Assembly (NCBI GenBank): GCA_000720535.1
Contig: JOAZ01000025.1
Location: 41,040 to 105,039 of the forward strand
DNA length: 64,000 bases
Direction of reading: 5' to 3'
From: Streptomyces halstedii
GTDB taxonomy: Bacteria; Actinomycetota; Actinomycetes; Streptomycetales; Streptomycetaceae
Position 1 is the first letter of the stretch; the number at the start of each line of letters is the position of its first letter. This document shows positions 18,392 to 27,558 of this stretch, piece by piece. The notes below the pieces were generated by a model. It had not been told where the DNA came from. It did not search any database and was given only the letters and a program-made list of their open reading frames with translations. The position numbers and the translations under genes are program-made.

Positions 18392-19049
18392 GCACGACGC
18401 GGAACTCGCGGGCGGCGACGAGGAGCGCGAACCGCGCCCCACGGAGGGGACGGCCGTCCCGGAGGGGGTGGAGGAGTCCGCGCCCCTGGACGAGACGGCG
18501 GCCTGGGAGGCGATCGTCGCCGGGTACGGCGAGGAACCGCCGGACCCGCCGGGCGCCAAGCCGTTCAAGTCGGTGGAGGACATGGCGCGGCTGGTGAACG
18601 ACCAGCTGAACACCTTGCCGGACGCGGAGCCGGACCCGGCCGGTGCCCCGGACAAGGGGGACGGCGGCAAGACCGGCGGGCCGCCGGAGAAGAAGCCGCT
18701 GGGCAGTTCGATCGTGTTCGCCCCGGGGGTCGCCGGACCGCGCGACTACCAGGTGGCGGAGCCGCAGGACGGCGACATCGACGATCCGGACGACGGCGAG
18801 GAGGGGCACTTCGTCCCGCCGGAGCCGCCGCCGCTGCCGGAGTCCGATGCCACGGCGAAGTTCGCGTGGCTCGCGGTGATCGGCGGTCCGGTGCTGATGC
18901 TGCTCGCGGTGCTGATGCGCTGGGAGATGACGTGGTGGCTCACCACGCTGAGCATCGGCGGCTTCCTGGGCGGCTTCGTCACACTGGTGGCGCGCATGCC
19001 GCACGACGAGGAGGAGGACGACGACCCCGGACGCGGCGCGGTCGTCTGA
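18384..19049 (+). CDS. Membrane protein with long acidic cytoplasmic-like N-terminus
   Basis: This 221-residue protein is not assigned to a known function. About 150 residues of Asp/Glu/Pro-rich sequence, including WEAIVAGYGEEPPD and KSVEDMARLVNDQL, precede two hydrophobic helices near residues 157-177 and 185-203. A short acidic tail HDEEEDDDPG follows. GTG 18384 overlaps the hydrolase stop by 8 bases and has GGGGAG upstream, so the pair is coupled. The most conserved-looking part is GGAKPFKSVEDMA to LNTLPD; possibly a membrane adaptor. Confidence 0.8.
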   Translation: MAEHDAELAGGDEEREPRPTEGTAVPEGVEESAPLDETAAWEAIVAGYGEEPPDPPGAKPFKSVEDMARLVNDQLNTLPDAEPDPAGAPDKGDGGKTGGPPEKKPLGSSIVFAPGVAGPRDYQVAEPQDGDIDDPDDGEEGHFVPPEPPPLPESDATAKFAWLAVIGGPVLMLLAVLMRWEMTWWLTTLSIGGFLGGFVTLVARMPHDEEEDDDPGRGAVV

Positions 19050-19132
19050 CCGGTGGCGCCGTCCGGCACGTGACGGGCCGGGACCGTCGTCCGACCGTTG
19101 AGGCCGGGCCGTCGTGCGACCGGTGAGGCCCC

Positions 19133-19161
19133 GGCTGACCGGGCCCGGCGCCCGGTCAGCC
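19133..19161. terminator. Terminator between convergent genes
   Basis: GGCTGACCGGG, a seven-base loop and CCCGGTCAGCC form an 11-bp stem that reaches into the stop codon region of the gene ending at 19156. Confidence 0.6.
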
Positions 19162-19917
19162 CCCCGCGGGGACCCGCAGGGCGGCCAGCACGGGCAGATG
19201 GTCCGTGGCCGCGCTCAGATCGGCGGCGGTGACGCCGGGCAGCTCGTCCGGCACACCGCAGCCGAGCACCTCGATCCCACCCGTCGCGAACACCGCGTCG
19301 ATCCGCCTGACCGGTTCCCGGGAGGGGAACGTGGGTCCGCCGCCCCAGGGCCGTACCGTCCGGCCGTCCTGGAGCCGCCCGGACAGCCGCCGGAAGGCCG
19401 GCCCCTCCGGTACGTCGTTGAGGTCGCCGCCCACCACCGCGTGCGGCACGTCCAGGGCGTCCAGCCGGTCCAGCAGCAGCCCGGCCTGGGCCCGCCGTTC
19501 CTCCCGTTCCAGGCTCAGATGGCAGCTCACCACGCCGAGCCGTGCCCCGGCGAGGCGTACGACGGCGGTGGCCAGCCCGCGCCGGTGCAGCCCCGGGGTG
19601 CGGGGCAGCAGGACGTCCTCGGTGCGCTCGACCGTCGCGCGCAGCGAACAGAGCAGCATCGGCCCGGCCGCGGTGGCACCGCCGGAGAGCATGACCAGGT
19701 CGGTCATGGCCGCGAGCCGGGCAGCCGCCTTGCGCCAGCGGAAGAAGCGCGGGGCCTCCTGGACGCACACCAGGTCCGGCGCGCAGGCGCGGACGACGCG
19801 CGCCAGCGCCTCGGTGTCGTCGCGCAGCGAGCGGACGTTGTAGCTGAGCACCCGGACGACGGCCGAACCGTCCGGCTCGGTACGGGACTCGGGCAGTACG
19901 GTCGGCGGGGTGTCCAT
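19156..19917 (-). CDS. Endonuclease/exonuclease/phosphatase-family protein
   Basis: The 253-residue cytoplasmic protein has the DNase I/exonuclease III fold signature: VLSYNVRSL near the start, CVQEAPRFFRW with the catalytic Glu, VVSCHLSL, VVGGDLNDVPEGPAF with the Asp/Asn pair, IDAVFATG, and SDHLPV (as ATDHLPVLA) with the catalytic His near the C-terminus. All metal-dependent residues are retained so it should be an active phosphodiesterase; whether on DNA, lipid or sugar is not clear. ATG 19917 is preferred over GTG 19926 because a TATCGT box at 19925-19930 sits 7 bases upstream, suggesting leaderless expression. Confidence 0.85.
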   Translation of the reverse strand: MDTPPTVLPESRTEPDGSAVVRVLSYNVRSLRDDTEALARVVRACAPDLVCVQEAPRFFRWRKAAARLAAMTDLVMLSGGATAAGPMLLCSLRATVERTEDVLLPRTPGLHRRGLATAVVRLAGARLGVVSCHLSLEREERRAQAGLLLDRLDALDVPHAVVGGDLNDVPEGPAFRRLSGRLQDGRTVRPWGGGPTFPSREPVRRIDAVFATGGIEVLGCGVPDELPGVTAADLSAATDHLPVLAALRVPAGG

Positions 19918-19990
19918 GCGGTGCACGATATGCCCGACGCCCGCCGCTCCCCAGGGGGCGCGACGGGCGTCGGATGCACAGCGGGCGGTG

Positions 19991-20932
19991 TCAGCCCTGG
20001 CGGGCCAGGTCGGCCGCGCCCACCAGGCCCGCCTTGCCGCCCAGTTGCGCGGCGAGGACCTGTGCGTGCGGACGCCACTCGCCGCCGATCAGCCAGCGCC
20101 GGAACGACTTGCGGATCGGGTCGAGGACCAGCTCGCCCTCGTCGGACACCCCGCCGCCGACGATGAACGCCGACGGGTCGAAGAGCGAGGCGAGGTCGGC
20201 CAGTCCGGCCCCGGCCCAGCGGGCCAGCTCGCGGAACGAGTCGACGGCGACGGGGCAGCCCTGCCGGGCGGCCTCGCTGATGTGCTTGCCCTCGATGCCC
20301 TCCACCGTGCCGTCCCCGAGCGACAGCAGGATGGTGGCGTTCTCCGGGGTGGCGTTGGCGCGCTGCCTGGCGTACCGGACGAGGGCGCGCCCGGAGGCGT
20401 ACTGCTCCCAGCAGCCCTGGCTGCCGCAGCCGCACAGCAGCCCGTCCGGGACGACCCGGACATGGCCGAATTCCGCCGCTACGCCGAAGCGTCCCCGGCG
20501 CAGTTTGTTCCCGATGATGACGCCGCCGCCCAGACCGGTGCCGAGCGTGATGCAGATGACGTCGTCGTGTCCCTGCCCGGCGCCGAAGCGGTACTCGCCC
20601 CAGGCGGCCGCGTTGGCGTCGTTCTCGACGACGACGGGAAGGCCGGTGCGCTGTTCGACCTTGTCCTTGAGCGGCTCGTGCCGCCAGTTGATGTTCGGGG
20701 CGAAGAGCACGGTGGCGCGCTTGTCGTCGACGTATCCGGCCGCGCCGATGCCGACGGCCTCGATGTCGTGCCCCTCGCTCGCTCCGGCCACGGCCGAGCT
20801 GATCGCGTCGACGATGCCCTCGGCGGTCGGCGGGGTCGATACCTTGAACGTCGAGAGGATCTGGCCCTCTTCGTCGACCACTCCAGCCGCGATCTTCGTG
20901 CCGCCGATATCGACGCCGATGGTGAGTCCCAT
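19991..20932 (-). CDS. glkA: ROK-family glucokinase GlkA
   Basis: Glucokinase phosphorylates glucose with ATP and in Streptomyces is also needed for carbon catabolite repression. The 313-residue protein has the ATP loop GVDIGGTKIAAGVVD, VVVENDANAAAWGE, the phosphate motif CITLGTGLGGGVI, the ROK zinc site with His in EFGHVRV and the cysteine cluster CGCGSQGCWEQYASG, and DPSAFIVGGGVS. Length and motifs match SCO2126. A single gene with about 70 bases on either side; regulation is not evident from sequence. Confidence 0.96.
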   Translation of the reverse strand: MGLTIGVDIGGTKIAAGVVDEEGQILSTFKVSTPPTAEGIVDAISSAVAGASEGHDIEAVGIGAAGYVDDKRATVLFAPNINWRHEPLKDKVEQRTGLPVVVENDANAAAWGEYRFGAGQGHDDVICITLGTGLGGGVIIGNKLRRGRFGVAAEFGHVRVVPDGLLCGCGSQGCWEQYASGRALVRYARQRANATPENATILLSLGDGTVEGIEGKHISEAARQGCPVAVDSFRELARWAGAGLADLASLFDPSAFIVGGGVSDEGELVLDPIRKSFRRWLIGGEWRPHAQVLAAQLGGKAGLVGAADLARQG

Positions 20933-21007
20933 GAATCCCTCAGTTTCGGTCGAGCCCCGCTAGGGCCAACCGTACCCGAGCCGGGGACGGGTATTTCCGG
21001 CCGTGGG

Positions 21008-21523
21008 TCAGTCCAGGTCGATGTGCCCGCCGCCGCGGGGGCCCTCGTCACGCGGGTCGGAGGGGTCGTCGGCGGCCTTGCCCGCCGGTCCGGAACCGCC
21101 GGGCTCGGTGCCCCCGGCCGCGTCGGCCGTGCCCGGAGCCGTGCCGGAGGCGCCGTCGGTGCCCTGGGTCCAGCGGGCCTCCTGGCCCTCGACGGCGGAG
21201 CGGTAGGCGGCCAGCAGTTCGTTGCCCGCGGCGGCGAGGTGGTCGAAGACGTCCGGGTTGCGCTCGATGACCGGTCCCACGGCGGACTTCGCCTGCCGGA
21301 TCACCTGCTGGACGGTGCCCTGGGCGGCGGCGCCGAGCAGCGGCGACTGGAGGGTGGAGACCTTGTCCGCGACGGCGTCGAACAGCTTGCGCAGCTCCTC
21401 GGCGGCCGACCCGGGCGGCGTCCCGTAGGCGGCCTTCCGGCGGGCCTTCTCGGCCTCCAGGTCCTCGGCGCAGGCCTGTGCCCACGCGTCGTCGTCGGCG
21501 GGACGATCGGTGGCTTCACTCAT
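21008..21523 (-). CDS. DUF5304 family protein
   Basis: This 171-residue hydrophilic protein has a helical core (AWAQACAEDLEAEKARRKAAYGTPPGSAAEELRKLFDAVADKVS, then VIRQAKSAVGPVIERNPDVFDHLAAAGNELLAAYRSAV). A Gly/Asp/Pro-rich tail follows. No catalytic motif is seen. ATG 21523 is chosen because CAGGAG lies 6 bases upstream. In actinomycetes it lies beside glk; in S. coelicolor a small gene downstream of glkA has been discussed in glucose repression, though I cannot confirm it is this one. Confidence 0.8.
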   Translation of the reverse strand: MSEATDRPADDDAWAQACAEDLEAEKARRKAAYGTPPGSAAEELRKLFDAVADKVSTLQSPLLGAAAQGTVQQVIRQAKSAVGPVIERNPDVFDHLAAAGNELLAAYRSAVEGQEARWTQGTDGASGTAPGTADAAGGTEPGGSGPAGKAADDPSDPRDEGPRGGGHIDLD

Positions 21524-21605
21524 GGTGGACTCCTGCGACGCGGTTGCCTGCGACGTGGCCGTACGGGCCACTCCTACCGACGGTACCCGAACGGCGGTGC
21601 GGTGT

Positions 21606-22802
21606 TCACCGTGCGCGCGGCCAGAGCTCGGGGTCCGGAGCGAACCGGACACGCAGCACCCCGTCGGTCAGGGCGGCCCCGACGACGGTGCACCGGCGCA
21701 GTGCGGACTCCAGGCGCAGGGTGCGGTGGAACTCCCCGGCGGTGAGGAGGAGTTCGTCGCCGCGCCGGACGAGGCGCAGGTCCTCCTTGACGGCGCCGGG
21801 CAGCGGCAGGCACCAGGTCAGCAGGCCCTCGCCGCCGGGCTCGCCCCGGGTGTCCTCGGTCCACCAGGGGTCGGGTGCGGGCCCCGGTATCCGCTGGTCG
21901 GGTACGCAGTGCGCGCCGAGCGGGGCGAGGTCGTCGGCGGTGCGGGGGTCGCGTCCCAGGTGGGGGACCTCGGTCAGCGCTTCGGGGCCCTCACGCCAGA
22001 GGTCCAGGCACTTGTCCTGCCGGGCCGCGAGGTCCGCGAACCAGGGGTCGGGCGAGTGCCGCGGCAGTACCCGGTTGGCCACCAGGGTGTCCACGCGCAG
22101 TCCGTGCAGGGCGATCCCGGTGCGGGCGCGGCCGAGGGCGTCCTCGGCGGCGGGGCCGGGTTCGGCGACCAGCCGCAGGGTCGTCGCGCGGTCCCGGAGC
22201 AGGCGCTCGACGGCGGCGAGTTCGGTGTCCTTGCGGGCGGCGGCCTCGTACAGCCATTGCGCGGGCATGGGGACGCCGGCGATCTGGGCGAGCATCGGGC
22301 GCAGCGCGCGGGCGGCCTGGCGTTCGGGGGGCAGGAGGCGGCGCAGATAGCGGCGCAGCTGGCCGGGGAGGGCCAGCAGGGCGAGGGCGTCCGCCAGCGG
22401 GGGCAGATCGACGACGAGGACGTCGTAGCGGTCCTCGGACCAGTCGCCCGCGGCCGCCCGGTGCAGGGTGTGCAGGAGGGCGAGCTGGTGGCTGCCCGGC
22501 AGTTCGGTGAGTTCCTCGCCGTCCATGCGGTTGGCGCCGAGGAGGTCGAGCACCCCGGACGCCCGGTCCTGGAGCGCGGTCAGTTCGGCGCGGAAGTGCC
22601 CGGCGGAGTCGGTGCGGACGTGGTGCAGGCCGTCGGCGGTCACGGCGGGTGCGGCACCGGCCGGGGAGCCGGTGAGTCCGGGGACCGGATCGGTGGTGAC
22701 CAGGAGGGTGCGCCGGCCTTCGCGGGCGGCGGCCAGGGCGCTCGCGGCGGCGAGCGTCGTACGGCCGGAGCCGCCGGGACCCGTGACGAGGACCGTGCGC
22801 AT
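21606..22802 (-). CDS. ArsA/MinD-like ATPase with altered P-loop
   Basis: The 398-residue protein has the overall ArsA-type layout: an N-terminal nucleotide loop, VTTDP switch I, VLVVDLPPLADALALLALPGQLRRYLRRLLPP, VANRVLP, and a C-terminal beta-domain LLLTAGEFHRTLRLES. The expected GKGGVGKT is GPGGSGRTT here: both the signature Lys and the invariant Walker A Lys are replaced (Pro and Arg). It may still bind nucleotide but efficient hydrolysis is doubtful. ATG 22802 is 5 bases past the stop of the SRPBCC gene, so the two form an operon, as Rv2184c-Rv2185c do in M. tuberculosis. Confidence 0.85.
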   Translation of the reverse strand: MRTVLVTGPGGSGRTTLAAASALAAAREGRRTLLVTTDPVPGLTGSPAGAAPAVTADGLHHVRTDSAGHFRAELTALQDRASGVLDLLGANRMDGEELTELPGSHQLALLHTLHRAAAGDWSEDRYDVLVVDLPPLADALALLALPGQLRRYLRRLLPPERQAARALRPMLAQIAGVPMPAQWLYEAAARKDTELAAVERLLRDRATTLRLVAEPGPAAEDALGRARTGIALHGLRVDTLVANRVLPRHSPDPWFADLAARQDKCLDLWREGPEALTEVPHLGRDPRTADDLAPLGAHCVPDQRIPGPAPDPWWTEDTRGEPGGEGLLTWCLPLPGAVKEDLRLVRRGDELLLTAGEFHRTLRLESALRRCTVVGAALTDGVLRVRFAPDPELWPRAR

Positions 22803-22807
22803 CGCGG

Positions 22808-23257
22808 TCAGTCCTTGGAGACGGACTCGACGCGCTTCTTCAGACCGGCCAGGGCGCGGTCGATGATGACCTTCTCGGCCTTGCGCTTGATCATGCCGAG
22901 CAGCGGGATCTTGACGTCCACGGCGAGCCGGTAGGTGACCTGGGTGCGGTTGCCGTCGCCGAGCGGCGCCAGCGCGTAGCTGCCGTCGAGGGCGCGCAGC
23001 ATCTGGGACTTGACGAGGGTCCAGTCCACTTCGTACGGGCTGTTCCAGGTGTAGGCGAGGACGTGGTCGTCCTTGATCGCCCCGGCGTCCAGCACGAGGC
23101 GGACCTGCTCGGCGCGGCCGAGGTCGTCGGTGGCGAGGATCTCGGCCTCCTTCACCTCGCCGGTCCACTCCGGGTAGCGGGCGAAGTCGGCGATCACGTG
23201 CATGACGTCGGCCGGTGCCGCCTCGATCGTGATGTTCGAGCTGGTGTGTTCAGCCAT
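22808..23257 (-). CDS. SRPBCC (START-like) lipid-binding family protein
   Basis: The 149-residue protein is a single helix-grip domain: SSNITIEAAPADVMHVIADFARYPEWTGEVKEAEIL at the N-terminus, YTWNSPYEVDWTLVKSQ, DGNRTQVTYRLAVDVKIPLLGMIKRKAEK, and a long C-terminal helix. This fold has a hydrophobic cavity that binds lipids, sterols or polyketides. Its tight coupling to the ArsA-like protein suggests a shared task, but the ligand is not evident. The ortholog by position is Rv2185c. Confidence 0.9.
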   Translation of the reverse strand: MAEHTSSNITIEAAPADVMHVIADFARYPEWTGEVKEAEILATDDLGRAEQVRLVLDAGAIKDDHVLAYTWNSPYEVDWTLVKSQMLRALDGSYALAPLGDGNRTQVTYRLAVDVKIPLLGMIKRKAEKVIIDRALAGLKKRVESVSKD

Positions 23258-23374
23258 CGCCGTGGCCCTCCAGTGCGGTGTACCGGTCGTTCGGCAGTGA
23301 CCTGCCGTGTGCAGGCTATCGCGTGCCCGCGCCCGTCCCGCCCACGGCCCGGTCCCCGCTCCGGGCCGGACGGT

Positions 23375-24184
23375 TCACCACTCCATGACCCAGGGGCGGC
23401 CGGTGGCGGCGAAGTGGCCGACGTTGACGCATTCGGTGGCGCCGATCCGCATCCGGCGCGCCAGGGGCTGGTGGACGTGGCCGAACAGCGCGTACGCGGG
23501 GCGGGTGCGGTGGATGGCGTCGAGCAGGGCGCGGCTGCCGCGCTCGAAGCGGCGGGCGACCGTGTCGTACGTCAGCTCGGGCACCTCGGGCGGGATGTGC
23601 GAGCACAGGACGTCCACCTGGCCGAGCGCCTCGACCTTGGCGGCGTACTCCTCGTCACCGATCTCGTACGGCGTGTTCATCGGGGTCTTCAGGCCCCCGC
23701 CGACGAAGCCGAAGACCCGGCCGCCGATCTCGGCCCGCTCCCCGTCCAGCACGGTCGTACCGCTCCCGGCGTACTCCGGCCAGAGCGTGGGCACGTCCAC
23801 GTTGCCGTAGGTGGCGTACGTCGGGGTGGGCAGGACGGCGAACATCTGGGCGTACTGCGCGCGTACGGCGCCCAGGACGGCGGCGTCGCGGTCCAGGCCG
23901 GCCCAGAGCCCGCGGCCGAAGGCGCGCGCCTCGTCGAAGCGCCGGGCGGTGCGCAGCTCGACGATGCGGTCGGCGGCGGCCTCGCCGAACAGGTCGGGGA
24001 AGATGCCCCGGGAGTGGTCGGCGTAGTCGAGGAAGAGCACGAGGTCACCGAGGCAGACCAGGGCGTCCGCGCCGTCCCCGGCGCGTGCCAGCGCCTCCGT
24101 GTTGCCGTGTACGTCGCTCACCACGTGGACGCGTGTGCCCCGGGTGGTGCCCGCGTCTCGACCCTGCGGTCCGCTGCCTCGCAT
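23375..24184 (-). CDS. Metallophosphoesterase
   Basis: The 269-residue calcineurin-like enzyme carries the metal motifs VHVVSDVHGNTEAL (DxH), LVCLGDLVLF (GD), YATYGNVDVP (GNxD, in place of GNHE), CSHIPPE (H) and FGHVHQPLARR (GHxH). All metal ligands except the His of GNHE are present, a change common in this subgroup. Substrate unknown. ATG 24184 sits 6 bases after TAGGGT (24191-24196), indicating a leaderless transcript. Confidence 0.88.
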   Translation of the reverse strand: MRGSGPQGRDAGTTRGTRVHVVSDVHGNTEALARAGDGADALVCLGDLVLFLDYADHSRGIFPDLFGEAAADRIVELRTARRFDEARAFGRGLWAGLDRDAAVLGAVRAQYAQMFAVLPTPTYATYGNVDVPTLWPEYAGSGTTVLDGERAEIGGRVFGFVGGGLKTPMNTPYEIGDEEYAAKVEALGQVDVLCSHIPPEVPELTYDTVARRFERGSRALLDAIHRTRPAYALFGHVHQPLARRMRIGATECVNVGHFAATGRPWVMEW

Positions 24185-24462
24185 GGGCTCACCCTAGGTC
24201 CCCGCGCCCACGCCGGGTAGAGGCCCCGGACCTGCGGTTACTTCCGGGCGGTGAGGCGGGTGCACTACTGTGCGCCCCAGGACCATGGATATGTGTGATG
24301 CATAAGACATATGGCCCGGACCCCCTATCCGGAACCGTCTACCGGTGGGTAACGTCCGGGCAGTCCAGTCGTGCTCACCCCGCTGAGCACCTGCCAGTCT
24401 TGGACCGCGTCCGGTGCGTCACACAGAGCCGTGGAACCGGAGCCCGATGAGGAGCAGCAGTC

Positions 24463-26259
24463 TTGCGCGAGTTCAGCCTTCCGGCCCTGTACGAGGTCCC
24501 CACGGACGGCAACCTGACGGATCTCATCCGCCGCAACGCCGCTCAGCATCCCGATGTCGCGGTGATGAGCCGCAAGGTCGCCGGCGCCTGGACCGACGTC
24601 ACCGCCACCCGCTTCCTCGCCGAGGTCTCCGACGCCGCGAAGGGCCTGATCGCGGCGGGTGTCGAGCCCGGTGACCGGGTCGCGCTGATGTCCCGCACCC
24701 GGTTCGAGTGGGTGCTGCTGGACTTCGCGATCTGGAGCGCGGGCGGGGTCACCGTACCGGTCTACGAGACCAGCTCCCCCGAGCAGGTGCAGTGGATCCT
24801 CGGGGACTCCGGCGCGGTCGCGGTGATCGTGGAGGGCGACGCGCACGCCGGGACCGTCGCGGCGGTACGCGACCGGCTGCCCGCCCTGCGCCATGTGTGG
24901 CAGATCGACGAGGACGCGGTCACCCGGCTCACCGAGGACGGCGCCGGGGTCTCCGACGAGACCCTGGGGCTGCGGACGCGGAGCGCCAAGGCGGACGACC
25001 CGGCGACCCTCGTCTACACCTCGGGCACCACCGGGCGTCCCAAGGGCTGTGTGCTGACCCACCGCAGCTTCTTCGCCGAGTGCGGCAACGTGGTCGAGCG
25101 GCTGAAGCCGCTCTTCCGTACCGGCGAGTGCTCCGTCCTGCTCTTCCTGCCGACCGCGCACGTCTTCGGACGGCTGGTCGAGGTCGCCTCGGTGATGGCG
25201 CCGATCCGGCTCGGCTGCGTGCCGGACATCAAGAACCTCACCGACGAACTGGCCTCCTTCCGGCCGACGCTGATCCTCGGGGTGCCCCGGGTCTTCGAGA
25301 AGGTCTACAACGCGGCACGGGCCAAGGCGCGGGCCGACGGCAAGGGGAAGATCTTCGACCGGGCCTCCGACACGGCGATCGCCTACAGCCGGGCACTGGG
25401 CACCGCGCGGGGACCCTCGCTCGGGCTGCGGATCAAGCACAAGGTCTTCGACAAGCTCGTCTTCGGCAAGCTGCGGGCGGTGCTCGGCGGCCGCGGCGAG
25501 TACGCGATCTCCGGCGGCGCCCCGCTCGGCGAGCGGCTCGGCCACTTCTTCCGCGGCATCGGCTTCACGGTGCTGGAGGGCTACGGCCTCACCGAGAGCT
25601 GCGCCGCCACGGCCTTCAACCCGTGGGACCGGCAGAAGATCGGTACGGTCGGCCAGCCGCTCCCCGGCTCGGTCGTACGGATCGCCGACGACGGCGAGGT
25701 CCTGCTGCACGGCGAGCACCTGTTCACCGGGTACTGGCAGAACGAGGCGGCGACCGCCGAGGCGCTGGCCGACGGCTGGTTCCACACGGGCGACATCGGG
25801 ACGCTGGACGAGGACGGCTATCTGGCGATCACCGGCCGGAAGAAGGAGATCATCGTCACCGCGGGCGGCAAGAACGTCGCCCCCGCGGTCATCGAGGACC
25901 GCATCCGCGGGCACGCCCTGGTCGCCGAGTGCATGGTGGTCGGCGACGGGCGGCCGTTCGTCGGCGCGCTGATCACGCTGGACGAGGAGTTCCTCTCCCG
26001 GTGGGCCGAGGAGAACGGCAGGCCCGCCGGTTCGACGGCCCTGTCGCTGCGCGAGGACGCCGGGCTGCTGGCCGAGGTGCAGCGGGCCGTGGACGACGGC
26101 AACGCGGCGGTGTCCAAGGCGGAGTCGGTCCGCAAGTTCCGCATCCTCGCCACGCAGTTCACCGAGGAGGCGGGGCACATCACGCCGTCGCTGAAGCTGA
26201 AGCGCAACGTGGTCGCGAAGGACTTCGCGGACGAGGTCGAGTCGATCTACCGGGCCTGA
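24463..26259 (+). CDS. Long-chain fatty acid-CoA ligase (FadD15-like)
   Basis: The 598-residue enzyme activates long-chain fatty acids to acyl-CoA through an acyl-adenylate. It has the adenylation motifs YTSGTTGRPKGC near residue 188, PTAHVFGR, GYGLTESCA near 372, WFHTGDIG, LAITGRKKEIIVTAGGKNVAP with the hinge and A8 loop, and the C-terminal Lys in ITPSLKLKRN. It starts at TTG 24463 with GAGGAG 7-12 bases upstream; no better start is close. Position beside pimB matches M. tuberculosis fadD15 (Rv2187). Confidence 0.94.
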   Translation: MREFSLPALYEVPTDGNLTDLIRRNAAQHPDVAVMSRKVAGAWTDVTATRFLAEVSDAAKGLIAAGVEPGDRVALMSRTRFEWVLLDFAIWSAGGVTVPVYETSSPEQVQWILGDSGAVAVIVEGDAHAGTVAAVRDRLPALRHVWQIDEDAVTRLTEDGAGVSDETLGLRTRSAKADDPATLVYTSGTTGRPKGCVLTHRSFFAECGNVVERLKPLFRTGECSVLLFLPTAHVFGRLVEVASVMAPIRLGCVPDIKNLTDELASFRPTLILGVPRVFEKVYNAARAKARADGKGKIFDRASDTAIAYSRALGTARGPSLGLRIKHKVFDKLVFGKLRAVLGGRGEYAISGGAPLGERLGHFFRGIGFTVLEGYGLTESCAATAFNPWDRQKIGTVGQPLPGSVVRIADDGEVLLHGEHLFTGYWQNEAATAEALADGWFHTGDIGTLDEDGYLAITGRKKEIIVTAGGKNVAPAVIEDRIRGHALVAECMVVGDGRPFVGALITLDEEFLSRWAEENGRPAGSTALSLREDAGLLAEVQRAVDDGNAAVSKAESVRKFRILATQFTEEAGHITPSLKLKRNVVAKDFADEVESIYRA

Positions 26260-26304
26260 GCGGACGGCGCCGCCCGGTCCGTGGCCGGGTGTCCGCAGAC
26301 GTCG

Positions 26305-26334
26305 AGGGGTCCGCACGGTGTCGTGCGGACCCCT
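26305..26334. terminator. Bidirectional terminator between fadD and pimB
   Basis: AGGGGTCCGCAC and its perfect complement around a six-base loop lie in the 79-base gap between convergent genes. Confidence 0.8.
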
Positions 26335-26338
26335 TCGC

Positions 26339-27481
26339 TCACAGCAGCGTCCGGAGCCTGTCCGCGAGCAGGTCCCAGCGCCACTTCTCCTCGACCCAGT
26401 CGCGCCCCCGCTCCCCCATCCGCCGCCGCAGCGCCGGGTCGCCGAGCAGGGTGGTGATCCGGTCGGCGGTCTCCTCGGCCGATCCGCCGCGCACCACCCA
26501 CCCGGTCTCGCCGTCGAGCACCGCGTCCGGGGCGCCGCCGGAATCGCCCGCCACCACCGGGAGCCCGGTCGCGGACGCCTCCAGGTACACGATGCCGAGG
26601 CCCTCCACGTCGAGCCCGCCGCGCCGGGTGCGGCAGGGCATGGCGAAGACGTCGCCCGCCCCGTAGTGCGCGGGCAGTTCCTCCCAGGGCACCGGTCCGG
26701 TGAAGCGCACCGCGTCCTGGACGCCCGTCTCGGCCGCCAGCTTCCTCAGCCGCCCCGCGTACGGTCCGCCGCCGACGATCAGCAGGACCGTCTCCGGCTC
26801 CCGCGCCAGGATCGCCGGCATGGCGAGGATCAGGGTGTCCTGGCCCTTGCGCGGGACGAGCCGCGACACGCACACCACGACGGGCCGGTCCGTGAGCCCG
26901 AGCCGCGCCCGGACCAGGTCGCCGCCGGAGGCAGGGTGGAAGGTCTTCTCGTCGACCCCGGGCGGCAGCTGGACCATCCGGTCCGCGGCGGCCGGGGTGA
27001 GCGCGGCGGCGATCCGGGAGCGGGTGTACTCGCCGAGGTAGGTGAGGGCGTCGGTGCCCTCGCCGATCCGGCGCAGCGCCTGCCGGGAGGCGGGGAGCTG
27101 GGCCCAGCCGGCCTCGTGCCCGTGGGTGGTCGCGACGATCCGGCGCGCCCCGGCCCGGCGCAGCGCGGGCGCCATCAGCCCGAGCGGGGCCGCCGCGCCG
27201 AACCACACGGAGCCGCAGCCGTGTTCACGCAGCAGCCGGACCGCCCGGCGGGTGACCCCCGGGGTGGGCAGCAGCATCGTGGTGCGGTCGCGGACGACGG
27301 TGAACGGCTGCTCGGCGTCGAACTCCGCGGTGGCCCGGACGCCCTCGGCGCCGCGCTTCCAGGTGGAGGCGTACACGACGAGCCGGTCCGGGTCCAGCCG
27401 CAGCGCCATGTTGTGCAGGAAGGCCTGGATGCCTCCGGGGCGGGGCGGGAAGTCGTTGGTCACGATCAGGGTCTTGTCCAT
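26339..27481 (-). CDS. pimB: GT4 mannosyltransferase, PimB'-like
   Basis: PimB' adds the second mannose to acylated phosphatidylinositol mannoside using GDP-mannose. The 380-residue GT-B enzyme begins DKTLIVTNDFPPRPGGIQAFL, the nucleotide-sugar GGIQ loop typical of PimB'. It has VCVSRLVPRKGQDTLI, LLIVGGGPY, FTGPVPWEELP and the E-x7-E motif EGLGIVYLEASATGLPVV. ATG 27481 (codon 22 of the longer frame) matches the family start. Location beside fadD and the GT87 gene, as in Rv2188c, supports PIM/lipomannan-type synthesis at the inner membrane. Confidence 0.88.
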   Translation of the reverse strand: MDKTLIVTNDFPPRPGGIQAFLHNMALRLDPDRLVVYASTWKRGAEGVRATAEFDAEQPFTVVRDRTTMLLPTPGVTRRAVRLLREHGCGSVWFGAAAPLGLMAPALRRAGARRIVATTHGHEAGWAQLPASRQALRRIGEGTDALTYLGEYTRSRIAAALTPAAADRMVQLPPGVDEKTFHPASGGDLVRARLGLTDRPVVVCVSRLVPRKGQDTLILAMPAILAREPETVLLIVGGGPYAGRLRKLAAETGVQDAVRFTGPVPWEELPAHYGAGDVFAMPCRTRRGGLDVEGLGIVYLEASATGLPVVAGDSGGAPDAVLDGETGWVVRGGSAEETADRITTLLGDPALRRRMGERGRDWVEEKWRWDLLADRLRTLL

Positions 27482-27558
27482 CGCCGCCGACAGTACCGGG
27501 CGCCCGCACGGCCCTGCCTGACGGCTCCCGCGCGGGCCGGTCACGCATGATGGCGTGC

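Noticed and set aside
19050-19130. Imperfect direct repeats (CCGTCGT-CGACCG-TGAGGCC)
   Set aside because: About 24 bases, imperfect, two copies between convergent genes; likely terminator-region drift.
24289-24312. ATATGT...ACATAT inverted repeat upstream of the fatty acid-CoA ligase
   Set aside because: The arms are only 6 bp with a long spacer in an otherwise featureless 278-base gap; too weak to call a regulatory site.
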